Under the pieces are notes generated by a model. It was not told the origin of the DNA. It was given only the letters and a program-made list of their open reading frames with translations, and did not search any database. A program made the position numbers and the translations under genes. DNA of 64,000 nucleotides. Source: Hyalella azteca. Taxonomy: Eukaryota > Arthropoda > Malacostraca > Amphipoda > Hyalellidae. Below are positions 46,135 to 57,858 of the stretch, piece after piece. The stretch lies in assembly GCF_000764305.2 (NCBI RefSeq), contig NW_025942174.1, forward strand, positions 62,001 through 126,000, in the 5' to 3' direction. The stretch's first letter is position 1. Each line of letters starts with the position of its first letter.

Positions 46135-46645
46135 CAACGATATTCTTGCAGCAATCGTTGACTCACTTTTGCTGCAGTAATGTTTGCTGCAACGATATTC
46201 TTGCAGCAATCGTTGACTCACTTTTGATGCAGTAATGTTTGCTGCAACGATATTCTTGCAGCAATCGTTGTGTCATCTTTGCTGGAGTAATGTTTGCTGC
46301 AACGATATCCTTGCAGCAATCGTTGACTTACCTTTGCTGGAGTAATGTTTGTTACAACGATATCCTTGCAGCAATCGTTGTCTCATCTTTGCTAGATTAA
46401 TGTTTGCTGCAACGATATTCTTGCAGCAATCGTTGTGTCACCTTTGCTGGAGTAATGTTTGTTCCAACGATATCCTTGCAGCAATCGTTGTCTCATCTTT
46501 GCTGGAGTAATGTTTGTTACAACGATATCCTTTCAGCAGTCGTTGTGTCATCTTTGCTAGATTAATGTTTGTTGCAACGATATTCTTACCGCCATCGTTG
46601 ACGTGCCTCTGCTTGATTAACATTCAGTCTTGACGCAATCGTTGA
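46135..46645 (+). repeat. 9 x 55-bp tandem array, each unit with a hairpin
   Basis: CAACGATAT starts at 46135, 46190, 46245, 46300, 46355, 46410, 46465, 46520 and 46575, an exact 55-bp period. Each unit holds CAACGAT and, about 12 bases later, ATCGTTG, perfect inverted 7-mers around a CTTGCAGCA-like loop. Spacers are variants of 'TGCTGGAGTAATGTTTG'. A decayed partial unit follows at ~46620-46645. Confidence 0.95.
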
Positions 46646-47462
46646 CTCATAGTCTATTCCTGTGTGTCAGACTGTGGTTGATGCGCTGGACTGGTGTTGC
46701 ATCATTAGCATTTTATATGAACGTGATTAAATTGGGAAGCGAATTTCCTGGTTTGAATTTAATGTTGGCAGTGTAATATTTTCAGATATCTAATATTTAC
46801 AGATGAGGAAGTATCCGTAGCTATATGTTATTAGAGATTAGGGGTCATTCGGCGACGGTTGGTCTGCTGATCGAGTCACCAAAAGGGAAAATCTTCTATT
46901 AACATGATTGTTAAGTGCTGGTAGTACAGTACCACGGACCAGCTTAGTACTTAGCCCTTCCCTTACATCTTCATGAAAGAGGCTAAGTTCTAAGTTACAT
47001 AACATTTTCATCAAAGCGTGAGGGCTTCACGTTGTGTTATTGATACGGGATGATTCTCAGTCTCGATAAGAAATGTTTATCTTTGTCCTTGATTTTATTA
47101 CTAATGTTGAACAAGGTCAAACACCGTAGATTCGTAAAACATGAGTTGTTCATTGTTAGCATATAATTAGCGTGTCGATGTCTTGTTGTGAGTTGAATTT
47201 TTATCGCAGTATCAATCGCGTTGAAATTTTTTATAGATGCTGAGCGTTGATAAATCTCGATGCAAGTTGAATTTTAATTCCAGCATTGCGTTGATAATTG
47301 CTATCAGATTTTGATCGATCACAGGCCTCGTGTTGAGTTATTCCGTGACCTATAGTGAGTCAACGCAGGCGTGACGGTGCACAGATGAGTGCCATGGTGA
47401 ATAAAATGGTCACTGAGTGCCCTGAGTGACACCGCTGAGGTGCCACTCAAGGCACTCAGTGT
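46646..47462. other. Intergenic, no gene seen
   Basis: AT-rich; no coding frame. Near 47380-47460, words such as 'GGCACTCAGTG' and 'GAGTGCCCTGAGTG' form short inverted repeats leading into the 37-bp array. Confidence 0.4.
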
Positions 47463-47635
47463 CAGGTCTCTGGCTAGGGTGGCACTGAATGGCAGGTGCC
47501 AGGTCTCTGGCTAGGGTGGCACTGCATGGCAGGTGTCAGGTCTCTGGCTAGGATGGCACTGCATGGCAGGTGTCAGGTCTCTGGCTAGGGTGGCACTGCA
47601 TGGCAGGTGTCAGGTCTCTGGCTAGGATAGGTAGA
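47463..47635 (+). repeat. 5 x 37-bp GC-rich minisatellite
   Basis: CAGGTCTCTGGCTAGG starts at 47463, 47500, 47537, 47574 and 47611, exactly 37 bp apart, each followed by GTGGCACTGCATGGCAGGTG-like sequence. Copies differ at only a few sites, so the array is young and likely variable in length. Confidence 0.95.
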
Positions 47636-49545
47636 AATTCAATGGCTTATGCCCCTGTTGAGTATATATTTATAACATAGCGATTACATTGGATCAGTGG
47701 CAATTGTTTGTGTCGTGATCCACAGGGAACCCTTTTTTAAATATTTCACTATTAAAGTCAGTTTACCGTATCACAGCAAATCGTGTTATTTTTCACCTTA
47801 ACGGTCGAGGAAATTGCAAAACGGGAGTCATTTTTCTAATCTATTTCTTTCGATGTGATGAATTTTATAGAGTAATAATATATTTATCCACGTTATACTT
47901 TTTTCATTTTTATCGCTGATGCGTTTACATTCGGCAGTATGCAGTTATTTGCGGGTTAGATATATATGCTTATCTATCTTAACTTTGTTATCAGCCGCGT
48001 TCTCCAGGTGACACCTTGAAGCAAATCCTTTTAGATTTATGTTCCGTAAATATGTTTTAAAATTAGAATAACATCAGACATTTTAATATTACGCATGAAA
48101 GCTTATGTTTCGTATATCTGCTGATCATTTTTATGGGAACTCTTAATAATAAGAAATAAATTGACTAGCTAATATATACTTATAGGCTCGTATAACAATA
48201 AGCCATTTAAATGAGAACGCTCTGGCCATTTAAATAAGATCAATAGGCCATTTAAACGAGATATAAAAAAATTAGGTGATTAGCAAATTCAACTTTGATG
48301 GCACATCATCATAACGTGAAGGAAGTAAAAACCGCACAATTTTGCTCATTTCTTAACATCTCAAAGCTTGGCGCTGTCATTTTGTACCACGCATATTCCA
48401 TCGTCAAGCTACAACATGAAGAATTCACTTAAACTCGCGTTGTTTCAAACAACAAGGGGATAAAATCACCGTGTGAATTATATATTTATGATCTTCCTTT
48501 TCCTGCTTGTATGATGATTTCATGACTGTCTGTCTGTCAAACACCTATGACCATTTTCTGCCTCGGGGCTTTAAGACTTCTTCCTAACAAATCTGCAGCC
48601 ACGAGAAGGAGTGGATTTAGAATAGATGTTAACGATTTTTTTTACAGTTGCGTTGAAATTTGTGGTGACAAAGGCATCCACCAACCTGATCTCAGTCAGG
48701 GACATTTACGAAATAGCTCCTCATTTTGTTGCGGTTAAAACTTCATTGTGTCTGGGATTATTTCGAGACCAAAAGATATTTCTTAATTTCTTCTGTAGAA
48801 TGTTATTTGTCCCTATATTATTGATAATATGTTCGTTATAATATTGCAAGTGATTAATGATGCGTTTGTATGTTCTGCAGCGAGTATTCGTTGTTGATTA
48901 TTTTCTTATACGAAATTTTTGATGCGTTTGTTAGTTCTTTTAATTATTGTTCGCAGTGGCAACACTCTTTCATTTTTTCTTCACAATTGCGTATGCCCAG
49001 ATTAAAACATGATATTATCTCAAACTGCCATCGTTGTTCTCTAATTTATTAGAAATTAAATTCTAAAACGATATATATGTAAATAGATTTCATGTACGCA
49101 TAAGGTTCTGTATTGATGATCGTTGTGACAATCGTTTCTTCAATAACATCTTGTGTTAAGCTTCAAATTGACGTTAAGTGACGTCCTGAAAATGACGGAC
49201 AGCTTCACGCCAGATGTTGCCTGGCCTTCCTCATTGTACACGAGGAAGTTGCGATGACAGCTTATAATTGATTTACGGGTCAACAAGAGAAAACTAAGGA
49301 TTTACATTTAAATGAAATAAATTGTTTTATTATTTGTGATTAAAAGATGATTATTACGTAAAATACGTTCCATGACAGTAAGACTGGTCATCAACAGCTG
49401 GCTTTCAACTACTCAAACCAACAGGGATCGGTCCCGCTGTTGCCACCTTCGCCAGCTGGACGTCGCACGACCTTTTACACCATCTGTGCGAGATATGGTC
49501 AGCTAGGCTCAGGTCGCAGTATTTCTATTTTTGACGCGGAAATTC
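47636..49545. other. Intergenic, no gene seen
   Basis: AT-rich. The words GGCCATTTAAA(T/C) recur near 48200-48260. No gene recognised. Confidence 0.4.
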
Positions 49546-49800
49546 TCTACTAGAATATTTTTGACCATAAGAGAATTGCCTGCGCAGTCGGCATTCAGAA
49601 TCAACGCAATGCATTTCTGATAATAGAAGCATTTAATTCTTTCGTACAACATGCATGTGCATTTCTGACAATAGAAGAATTTAATACGTACAACATTCAT
49701 GGTTAAGAACATCATTTTTGACAATGGTAGAATTTCATGCGCACAGTTAACATGCCATATATGGTCAAAGCAATGCATTTCTGACAATAGAGGCATTTGA
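49546..49800. repeat. Degenerate ~56-bp tandem repeat
   Basis: Variants of GCATTTCTGACAATAGAAG, followed by ATTTAAT and CGTACAACAT, start near 49609, 49658, 49714 and 49775, with a more decayed copy near 49550. An open minus-strand frame across the array is a by-product of the repeat. Confidence 0.7.
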
Positions 49801-52800
49801 TTATTTCGTCCAACATACCGAGTTTAGGTAAAACATTATACCAAGTTTAGGTATAATGTCAATAATATGCGAGTCAATAAGGGTTGAAAAATATTACTAG
49901 AGTTAAAAAAGATCCACAATTTTCTTCATTGCTTGGTGTCAGATGATAATACATTGCTTTATTTATTTAAACGGTTTTTAAGTGAATTATTTACTAATCT
50001 TTTAAATTGATGTTCGTTCGTTTTGTAACTAAAGTAAGTAGGGTTAAGTCTTAAGTTAGTTTTAAATAAGGAAAACATAATAGTTTTATTTTTAATAAAT
50101 AGTTTTTTACCCTTTTCAATCGCTTAGGCACTTCATGGACAAATTTTTGGAACGAATATTTTTGGGGGCCAATTTTCACAGCACGTTTTCCTCGCGTAAG
50201 TTTTCCGAATCAAAACCTATCTCGAGCAAATTAAAACGTTTCTATTTATTCACAGTTCTGACGTCAGTTGTCAGAATTTTGTGTCCGTTTTCAAGTAGTG
50301 CGCCAGACGCTACGTTTTAGTCTTTTGCACGCCGAATAACTTAGCGTTGCTATGCTTAGCGTTGAATCACTTATATATATATATACGTGAAAACGAAGCG
50401 GACTTAAAAACTTTGACAACAACGCTCGCCCGAGTGTTTTGTGAATAACTTCGTTGTTAATTAGATAAAGATCCGTTCACATTTGAACAACTAGTGCGTG
50501 GAATACAGGCTTAGCATTAAGCGCGCTAATCAACATCAAAGATGACAAAAAAGTCTGAAAATGCTTGCATAAGCGTATTGTGAATAAATAGCTTCATTTA
50601 TGTAGGGATCTTAGCTGAATATTCAGGTGTACTTTGGGAAACAGATGGAGAATAAGAACCATAGTAACTAATGTGTGGGACGTAGAATAAGTTAAGGTGT
50701 TGACGATCCCGTAGCAGTGTAAGAATTCAGAGCTGACTTGTTGTGGGACCAAAGCAAGGACTAGTTTAGTGAATTCAGACAACTGCAGAGGGAGAAGTCA
50801 ACCCGGATAGAAGATCACAAGAGGCTATCAAGAAGACTCAGTGTTGTGCATATATAAATTGTTACTGTGATGTGAGAAACCTCTACTATGCTGTGCCCTA
50901 GCATATGAAAGAAGAGAGTTCTGTACCATATTATGATACCCATGTTCGCGTTAACTTGTTCGATTTCTTAATCTTAGTGTTCACTTTTCATTAATATTAA
51001 ATTAATTGTGTTAACTCGAGATCATTATTTAACCTCGGCACGAAAGATCATTACAATTTACATATAATTTGGCCAAGATCGTTTTCATTTTCAAAATTTA
51101 TACGGGGAAAATTTGTGCAAAAATTCGTCCCAAAACTGTCGGAGACATCCTTTCAGTAAACGTTCAGTGTGGAGAGCTCATTAAAACAATTTCAAAAATT
51201 AGCATGATTAAAGAAGAATGATAAAATTTACTACATTAAAAAAATTAAATTATATAACTTTGGAGCTGAATATAATCAATTAGGAAGTCGGGTCATTTCT
51301 GTGGGAACCCCTAGGGGGTACGTGATATAATTTTAGAAAGCACCTAAAAAACAGTCACTACTGAGGAAGCAATTTTCTAAGCATTTGTACAGAGAACGAG
51401 AAATCGTGAACATTTTTGTTCACAGGAGATTATTCGAGAATGGTACAGACTCGATCAGTGACTGAGGTGTGCATATAGTTTACAAACCATGGATCGGTGG
51501 CGCTCAAAAAATCTTCATTGAATGGAGAAATTTTTGTTGAATTACAAAACACAATCGAAATATTTTTAATTACTCTCTATTAAATATGAAATAGCTATTA
51601 CTCTCTATTCAATCAGTTTTTTAGGCAAGATATAGCCGTGATTTTCTATAAAATGAAGAATATTCTAAAATTTTAAAAAACTTCATCATAATTTTTCATA
51701 TCAACTAAAGAAAACAATGAATTTCTTTCTTCATTTCTTTCAGCTGACAGACGCTGGAAATGCATGCCCTATCAGGCATCAGCAGTCGAGCGCATAAAAC
51801 AGCTTATAATTTGGTATTTTTTTGCTTGTGCAACTTTTTGACGAATTATTATTATGATAATTAATTAATATCAATAGATTTTTGCTATAACCTGGGTTTA
51901 ATTACTGGTATATCCAGATAGTTTTTAATATGACGAAGAAATCGTGGTTGTCGATCTGAATTTTCGTATATGTAATCGAAAAATATTATAACAAAAACGT
52001 ACCCAACTTCATTGTTATACATCAAGATTAACTACATACAATCAGTCGTCCATGTAGCAGAAGATTACATAACACTGTATTTATCAATCTTATTAAGACG
52101 AATTTGATATTATTCCGAATGATACCTTGAAATTTTCTTGTGTCTAAATAATATGGTTGTTCGACGAAACAGTGATTTTGAAGTGCAACATTAAACTTAT
52201 TTTATGTAACTGTAGATTGTTCTAAGATAAATAGTTGTCGAACAATACATTGGAGGCAGTAACGAAGTCACTTCTCATTTGCTTTCACTAATTCTTTTGA
52301 GTGCAAAGCAAACACACATTATTCTCTTGCATCATTCACCGCTTCTCTTACTTCGGTGGTGAAATGAGTAGGCTTACAATCTCTAGAATTACAATAATTT
52401 CTCTATTCGCCTTTTACTATTATATATCAGAGGCCGTACTTTAAGTACAAAATAATTTCAAGTACATTTAACTCTAAATAAAAGTTTTAAGTGTTTCTGC
52501 AAATTTCAATAGATTTTTGTTAAATATCAGTCAGGACGAATCGAAAATAATCGGTGACGCACTATCGCGTTGACGTGAGGGTCTAAAATTGTTGCGCGTT
52601 GGGCTATTGCGGTCACGCGTTGCCAGAGTTTCTAGAAGCGGTCTAAAGAACACCAGCAATGCGAATAAACTTTTTTTTAAATAATATTGAAATATCATGA
52701 CGGGTTTAGCAATAATTAATGTTAGATTGAATTTAAGGTTCTTTCAAGAAATTATAATGTGTTTTTTTAATATGGTTTTGCCCGATATTTACTGAACGCT

Positions 52801-52960
52801 TATAGCTAAATTTGATTGAATGACTAATGGTAATCAGCAAGACAAAGCAAATTAAATGTTTCAACAAATATTATTCATCTATAATGGTTCTTTTTACATG
52901 ATTCTATGCAACCATAAGTCAAGGAGACAAATTTACCAGATTATCTCGAACGGTCGAGGC
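49801..52960. other. Intergenic, no gene seen
   Basis: Strongly AT-rich with a (TA)n run near 50370. No gene, RNA or transposon with clear ends recognised. Confidence 0.4.
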
Positions 52961-53109
52961 ATGGTTGAATGTATTAATTCAACCATGGGTCGAGGCATGC
53001 TCTCGAACAGTCAAGAGAAATTTCTGCAGTTGGACCCCCTGCGAAGTTCCTCTTCAGTGTAGCGCACTAGAAAACGCCAGAAGTTTGTTAGCTGAGACTG
53101 CTATATAAG
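52961..53109 (+). promoter_or_regulatory. Hsp70: Heat-shock promoter of Hsp70 gene B
   Basis: TATATAAG at 53102-53109 is a clear TATA box. Upstream lie three heat-shock-element-like clusters: GAAATTTCTGCAG (53017-53029), GAAGTTCCTCTTC (53043-53055) and GAAAACGCCAGAAGTTTG (53070-53087). An 11-bp hairpin (CATGGTTGAAT / ATTCAACCATG) sits just upstream at ~52961-52988. The TATA box and multiple heat-shock elements suggest stress induction. Confidence 0.8.
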
Positions 53110-53129
53110 TGGCGCCGATCGCGCATCAA

Positions 53130-53282
53130 GCCAGAATCTTGTGAGCGACCTTAGTGAACGCCAGTCAAGTTCAGCGATTTTTCCTCAAGTTGCAAAGCGA
53201 AAAGTTTATTGGTGACTTTAAATTCAGCTTCCTTCAATTACTTACTGTATAGTGGATACAATAATTACACTCAAGACTTGAG
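53130..53282 (+). other. Hsp70: Untranslated first exon of Hsp70 gene B
   Basis: The start is set about 30 bp after the TATA box (estimated). The exon ends CTTGAG before GTAAGC (53283), and the leader intron ends TCTGCAG at 53895, eight bases before the start codon. The leader is A-rich and has no long open frame. Confidence 0.65.
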
Positions 53283-53903
53283 GTAAGCTATTTGTGACCT
53301 TCCAATTAATTTCGTGTTATTTCTAGCCTAACTTTCCCTTAGCCAGATCTAATTATACAACGATGACGTACGGAGAGAGTTGGTCAACTGCCAGAACGCG
53401 TTAGCACGATTTTTAACATAATTTAATTCTGGGACAATTATTTTAGTCGGAAGTTTCCTCGTTTGTGGTCTACAATAAAAAACATTGTGACTCCTGATTA
53501 AAATTTAGGTATTAAATAGTAAACTTTTCCAGTGCATATATTTGTAACTTCGATGTCTTGTATTGCGTACTTGAAAACCGTTACTCCTAAAAGTAATTTG
53601 AAGGTATTTTCCGATGGAAAATATCGTTAAATGTCCACTGCGATAACTGTCCGCTCATTAAAAGTAGAATTTCGTTTTGTCGATTATTGGCTGCTGGAGA
53701 GATAATTTAACTAGTCTTTAAGCGTGCGTTGATATTGATGTTAAAACATATTTCAATACCTTTTAAATTTCGAAATTCTATTTTAAAGTTTTGACTGCAT
53801 TCAGAATTCAGGTACACTTCGGTGAAATGTTCTTGGAAATAATTGTTACGAGTGAACCATAGAGTATAAACTGTTTCTGTATTTTCGTTCTGCAGAATCC
53901 AAA

Positions 53904-55835
53904 ATGGTAAAAACATCAGCAGTTGGAATTGATTTGGGCACGACCTACTCGTGCGTGGGTGTGTTCCAGCATGGCAAGGTCGAGATCATCGCCAACGACC
54001 AGGGCAACAGGACAACTCCTTCGTACGTCGCCTTCACCGACACCGAGCGTCTGATTGGTGATGCTGCCAAGAACCAAGTCGCCCTCAATCCTGTCAACAC
54101 GATTTTTGACGCCAAACGACTGATTGGGAGAAGGTTTGATGACCCAACCGTTGCCGGTGACATGAAGCACTGGCCCTTCAAAGTGGTCAATGACAGCGGC
54201 AAACCAAAATTGCAGGTCGAATTCAAGGGAGAGATGAAAACATTTTCTCCCGAAGAAATTTCTTCAATGGTGTTGACCAAGATGAAAGAAATCGCCGAAG
54301 CCTACCTGGGAGGGGCTGTAAAAGACGCAGTAATTACTGTACCTGCTTACTTCAACGACTCTCAACGCCAAGCAACCAAGGATGCTGGCGCCATTGCTGG
54401 CCTCAACGTCCTCAGGATTATCAACGAGCCAACAGCTGCAGCCATCGCCTACGGTCTCGACAAGAAGGGAACCGGCGCCGGTGAGCGCAACATCCTCATC
54501 TTCGATTTGGGCGGTGGAACTTTCGACGTTTCCATCCTGTCGATCGACGACGGTATTTTTGAAGTGAAGGCCACTGCTGGAGATACTCACCTTGGAGGGG
54601 AAGATTTTGACAATCGCCTCGTCAATCACTTCGTTGAAGAATTTAAGAGGAAATATAAGAAAGATATCAAAGATAATAAGCGAACTTTGCGACGACTGAG
54701 AACTGCGTGTGAACGAGCCAAGAGGACCCTATCCTCATCTGCACAAGCTAGCATTGAGATTGATTCGCTTTACGAGGGCATCGACTTCTACACATCCATC
54801 ACTCGCGCCCGATTTGAAGAAATGTGCTCTGACCTCTTCAGAGGAACCCTGGATCCTGTGGAGAAGTCGCTTCGAGATGCCAAAATGGATAAAGGACATA
54901 TCCACGAGATTGTATTGGTTGGAGGTTCAACTCGTATTCCTAAAATTCAAAAACTACTACAAGACTTCTTCAACGGCAAGGAGTTGAACAAATCAATCAA
55001 CCCTGACGAAGCTGTTGCCTATGGTGCTGCAGTTCAGGCTGCCATTCTAACCGGTGACAAATCTGAAGCCGTTCAAGACCTTCTCCTCCTCGATGTCGCC
55101 CCACTATCCATGGGCATTGAGACAGCTGGTGGAGTTATGACTGCCCTCATCAAGCGGAACACTACCATTCCCACTAAACACTCGCAGATCTTCACCACCT
55201 ACTCCGACAACCAGCCCGGTGTGCTCATCCAGGTTTACGAAGGCGAGCGCGCCATGACAAAAGACAACAACCTCCTCGGCAAGTTCGAGCTCACAGGCAT
55301 CCCTCCTGCTCCTCGGGGCGTGCCTCAGATTGAGGTCACGTTTGATATCGACGCCAATGGCATCTTGAACGTGTCTGCTGTCGACAAGTCCACCGGCAAG
55401 GCAAACAAGATTACCATCACCAACGACAAAGGTCGCCTCAGCAAGGAGGACATCGAGAAGATGGTACAGGATGCCGAAAAGTACAAGGCAGAGGATGATA
55501 AGCAAAAGGAGAAGATTGCCGCCAAGAACAGTCTTGAGTCATACTGCTTCAACATGAAATCTACTCTCGAAGATGATAAACTCAAAGACAAGGTGCCAGA
55601 AGAGGATCGCAAAAAGGCTCTAGATGCTTGCAGTGAAGCCATCAAGTGGCTGGATGCAAATCAGCTCGCAGATAAGGAAGAGTTTGAGTTCAAACAGAAA
55701 GAGGTCGAGAAGATTTGTTCTCCTGTAATTACCAAGCTCTACGGAGGTGCAGGTGGAATGCCCGGTGGCATGCCAGGTGGTATGCCAGGAGCGGCATCTG
55801 GTGCCGGTGGTCCAACGATAGAAGAGGTTGATTAA
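53904..55835 (+). CDS. Hsp70: Cytosolic Hsp70 chaperone, probably heat-inducible (gene B)
   Basis: A complete 643-residue Hsp70 in one exon, with the signatures [23 protein letters not shown] and [13 protein letters not shown], a GTGAGE linker after YGLDKK that gene A lacks, and a C-terminal tail of three GGMPGGM-like units ending PTIEEVD. EEVD marks it as cytosolic/nuclear and able to bind TPR cochaperones. The start ATG (AAAATGGTAA) is the first in the second exon. It is ~97% identical in DNA to gene C over the part visible, and matches gene A almost exactly in two separate tracts although they differ elsewhere. The promoter suggests stress induction. AATAAA at 56108-56113 is the likely poly(A) signal. 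Confidence 0.97.
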   Translation: MVKTSAVGIDLGTTYSCVGVFQHGKVEIIANDQGNRTTPSYVAFTDTERLIGDAAKNQVALNPVNTIFDAKRLIGRRFDDPTVAGDMKHWPFKVVNDSGKPKLQVEFKGEMKTFSPEEISSMVLTKMKEIAEAYLGGAVKDAVITVPAYFNDSQRQATKDAGAIAGLNVLRIINEPTAAAIAYGLDKKGTGAGERNILIFDLGGGTFDVSILSIDDGIFEVKATAGDTHLGGEDFDNRLVNHFVEEFKRKYKKDIKDNKRTLRRLRTACERAKRTLSSSAQASIEIDSLYEGIDFYTSITRARFEEMCSDLFRGTLDPVEKSLRDAKMDKGHIHEIVLVGGSTRIPKIQKLLQDFFNGKELNKSINPDEAVAYGAAVQAAILTGDKSEAVQDLLLLDVAPLSMGIETAGGVMTALIKRNTTIPTKHSQIFTTYSDNQPGVLIQVYEGERAMTKDNNLLGKFELTGIPPAPRGVPQIEVTFDIDANGILNVSAVDKSTGKANKITITNDKGRLSKEDIEKMVQDAEKYKAEDDKQKEKIAAKNSLESYCFNMKSTLEDDKLKDKVPEEDRKKALDACSEAIKWLDANQLADKEEFEFKQKEVEKICSPVITKLYGGAGGMPGGMPGGMPGAASGAGGPTIEEVD

Positions 55836-56107
55836 TAAGTGACTTTTCTGTCATTCGTTGTGCCTTTATTGATTGTAGAAATTTTGTTTTGTTCTGAGTA
55901 AAAGCGTGTGTCTCTGTTTTATATGAGCTAATTACCATGTGTAATGAGCATGTGGGACGCACGAGATTTATTTCTTAAGTGTGCCTCTTGAAGTGATGTA
56001 CATTACTATACTAGTCGTGAGAATCTGTGCGGGCATTTATTTTCTTTACCTTGTTCTTAACTTTAGTTGTAAGGTTTAGTTCTAATTTCTTATGCTAATG
56101 CTAAGTT
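55836..56107 (+). other. Hsp70: 3' untranslated region of Hsp70 gene B
   Basis: AT-rich trailer after the TAA stop, leading to AATAAA at 56108-56113. TTATTTATTTT-like AU-rich words that could affect mRNA stability are sparse. Between the poly(A) signal and 56685 no gene is seen. Confidence 0.6.
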
Positions 56108-57015
56108 AATAAATTAATATTGTTATCTCCTGTTTTATTAGCCCTGCCCTTCTTCGGCTGCTTGAATTCCTTGAATAATTTGCAACTATTTCGGGAACCG
56201 GATTTCAAAAGAGCACGAATCACCATGTTCTTGAAGTGGAAATTGTTTATTATTTCGAATTTCCAAAATCATTCGTATTTTTGAGAAATTTCTGCTGGGG
56301 TAAATAAAATTATTGTCAATGATGAATTTCATCACGATAACAAAGATTCTTCGAATTTTCAACAAATAGAGTGAAACATTCCTTACATCCAACTTGAGCC
56401 GTGTCAAGAATAATATCAGATTAGTTCTGGGAATATTCATTTAAGCTTTAAAATCATAGATAAATTAGATAAGCGACGTTGAAACGCGATGGGTGAGGAG
56501 ACTATCTGTTGCTTCTGGAAGGAAGGCGGAAAAATAATATTTTATACGATATTTCAAGCCCAACCGAGTGATATTAACCTAAATAGTTAGGAAACTAATA
56601 TTGAAAATTCATGTAAATATTTGTAGATTGGTTTTTTATTTCACGCTTTTCGTCGTCTACGTAGACAATTGCAGTTACCAATAAACAGAGCTGGGCAGCG
56701 CTACTTGGAAATGTAGCGGCGCTACCGCTACCGCTACATGCTCTAAATGTAGCGGGCGCTACCGCTACCGCTACACCCACTAGATTGTAACGGGCGCTAC
56801 CGCTACCGCTACAGTAAAATGTAGCGCGCTACATTAGCCGCTACAATGGCCAAAATTATTGGAAATCTCTAAAAATTTATTGTTCTGCTAATGGGATTTA
56901 CTCATTAACATTTAATGATAATAAAACATTTTTAAAACATATCAATGCAACTTTATTGCAATTATCCTAACCGAACTAGTATGGGTTACCCCAGGGTTAG
57001 ATACAGTAAATAGAA

Positions 57016-57213
57016 GTTACAGTTATTTTTATGTTTACCTTCCCTACATGGATATGAACTTTAATCTACCAATCTAAGAAATTATCCACATATACATATA
57101 AAAATCAGTTTTTTTTGTATATATATGTGGATTATTTTTGAGATTGGTAGATTGAAGTAGAAATCCATGTAGGGAAGGTGAAACATAAAAAAATGTGTAA
57201 AAATAACTGTAAG
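57016..57213. mobile_element. ~198-bp hairpin inside the hAT element
   Basis: The sequence from TTACAGTTATTTTT through CCTTCCCTACATGGA and AATCTACCAATCT is repeated in reverse complement after a short AT loop near 57110. It could be a separate hairpin MITE or part of the hAT interior. No target duplication was identified. Confidence 0.7.
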
Positions 57214-57400
57214 CAAACTGAGAGATGAAAAAAACCTGTGAGTGGTAACTGGTAACAACAAGTAACAACTAACATGTTGACACTAGTAACAGGCTGAGGT
57301 TGACAACATTACACCGAAATCTTTCGTACATTTTTATTCTGTAATTTATATTATGTATATGTGTTCATGCTGGTTTTTAAATAATATTTAATACTATTAA

Positions 57401-57655
57401 GGGGACCGGCTACCCTAAAAATCGGAAATTTTGGCTTTACCGTTTTCTTGACTCATTTTGGAGCTGCTGAAAAGGTGCGTCTATAACGCAGTTTACCGCA
57501 TGTCTGTGCGTGCTATAATTTTTGCGTAAGACAATTTATTTTTTTAAATTTACATGAACAAAAAGGTCTCAGATTTCTGTTTTACATATGTGTACCAAGT
57601 TTCAAAACGATCCGTCTGTAAACAAAAAAGTTTTGTTGGAGGGTAGCCGGTCCCG
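57401..57655. mobile_element. 255-bp TTAA-flanked element nested in the hAT element
   Basis: Ends GGGGACCGGCTACCCT and AGGGTAGCCGGTCCCG are inverted copies with one mismatch, bounded by TTAA at 57397-57400 and 57656-57659. Non-coding. It differs in sequence from the CACG-ended TTAA family, so a second TTAA-using family is present. Confidence 0.9.
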
Positions 57656-57858
57656 TTAAGTAAAATCTAAAGGCTCTATCTCTAAATGTAGCGGTAGCGC
57701 TGTAGCGGCAAAACCTCGCATCGCTACTTAAATATGTAGCGGGCGCTACCGCTACCGCTACATTGCCTTAAATGTAGAGCCGCTACCGCTACCGCTACTG
57801 AAAATGTAGCGGCCGCTAGTAGCGCCCGCTACATGTAGCGCGCTACTGCCCACCTCTG

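Larger units (their letters stand above)
56686..57858. mobile_element. Non-autonomous hAT element with 8-bp target duplication
   Basis: 1173 bp with inverted termini CAGAG(C/G)TGGGCAG and a perfect target duplication CCAATAAA (56678-56685, 57859-57866). Both ends carry dense runs of GTAGCGG / CCGCTAC in both orientations, as expected for hAT subterminal transposase-binding sites. No transposase is encoded. It contains a large hairpin (57016-57213) and another element (57401-57655). Confidence 0.95.

Noticed and set aside
46135..46645. CRISPR-like look of the 55-bp array
   Set aside because: Repeats are direct and contiguous with no unique spacers, no cas genes exist, and the DNA is eukaryotic; it is a minisatellite.
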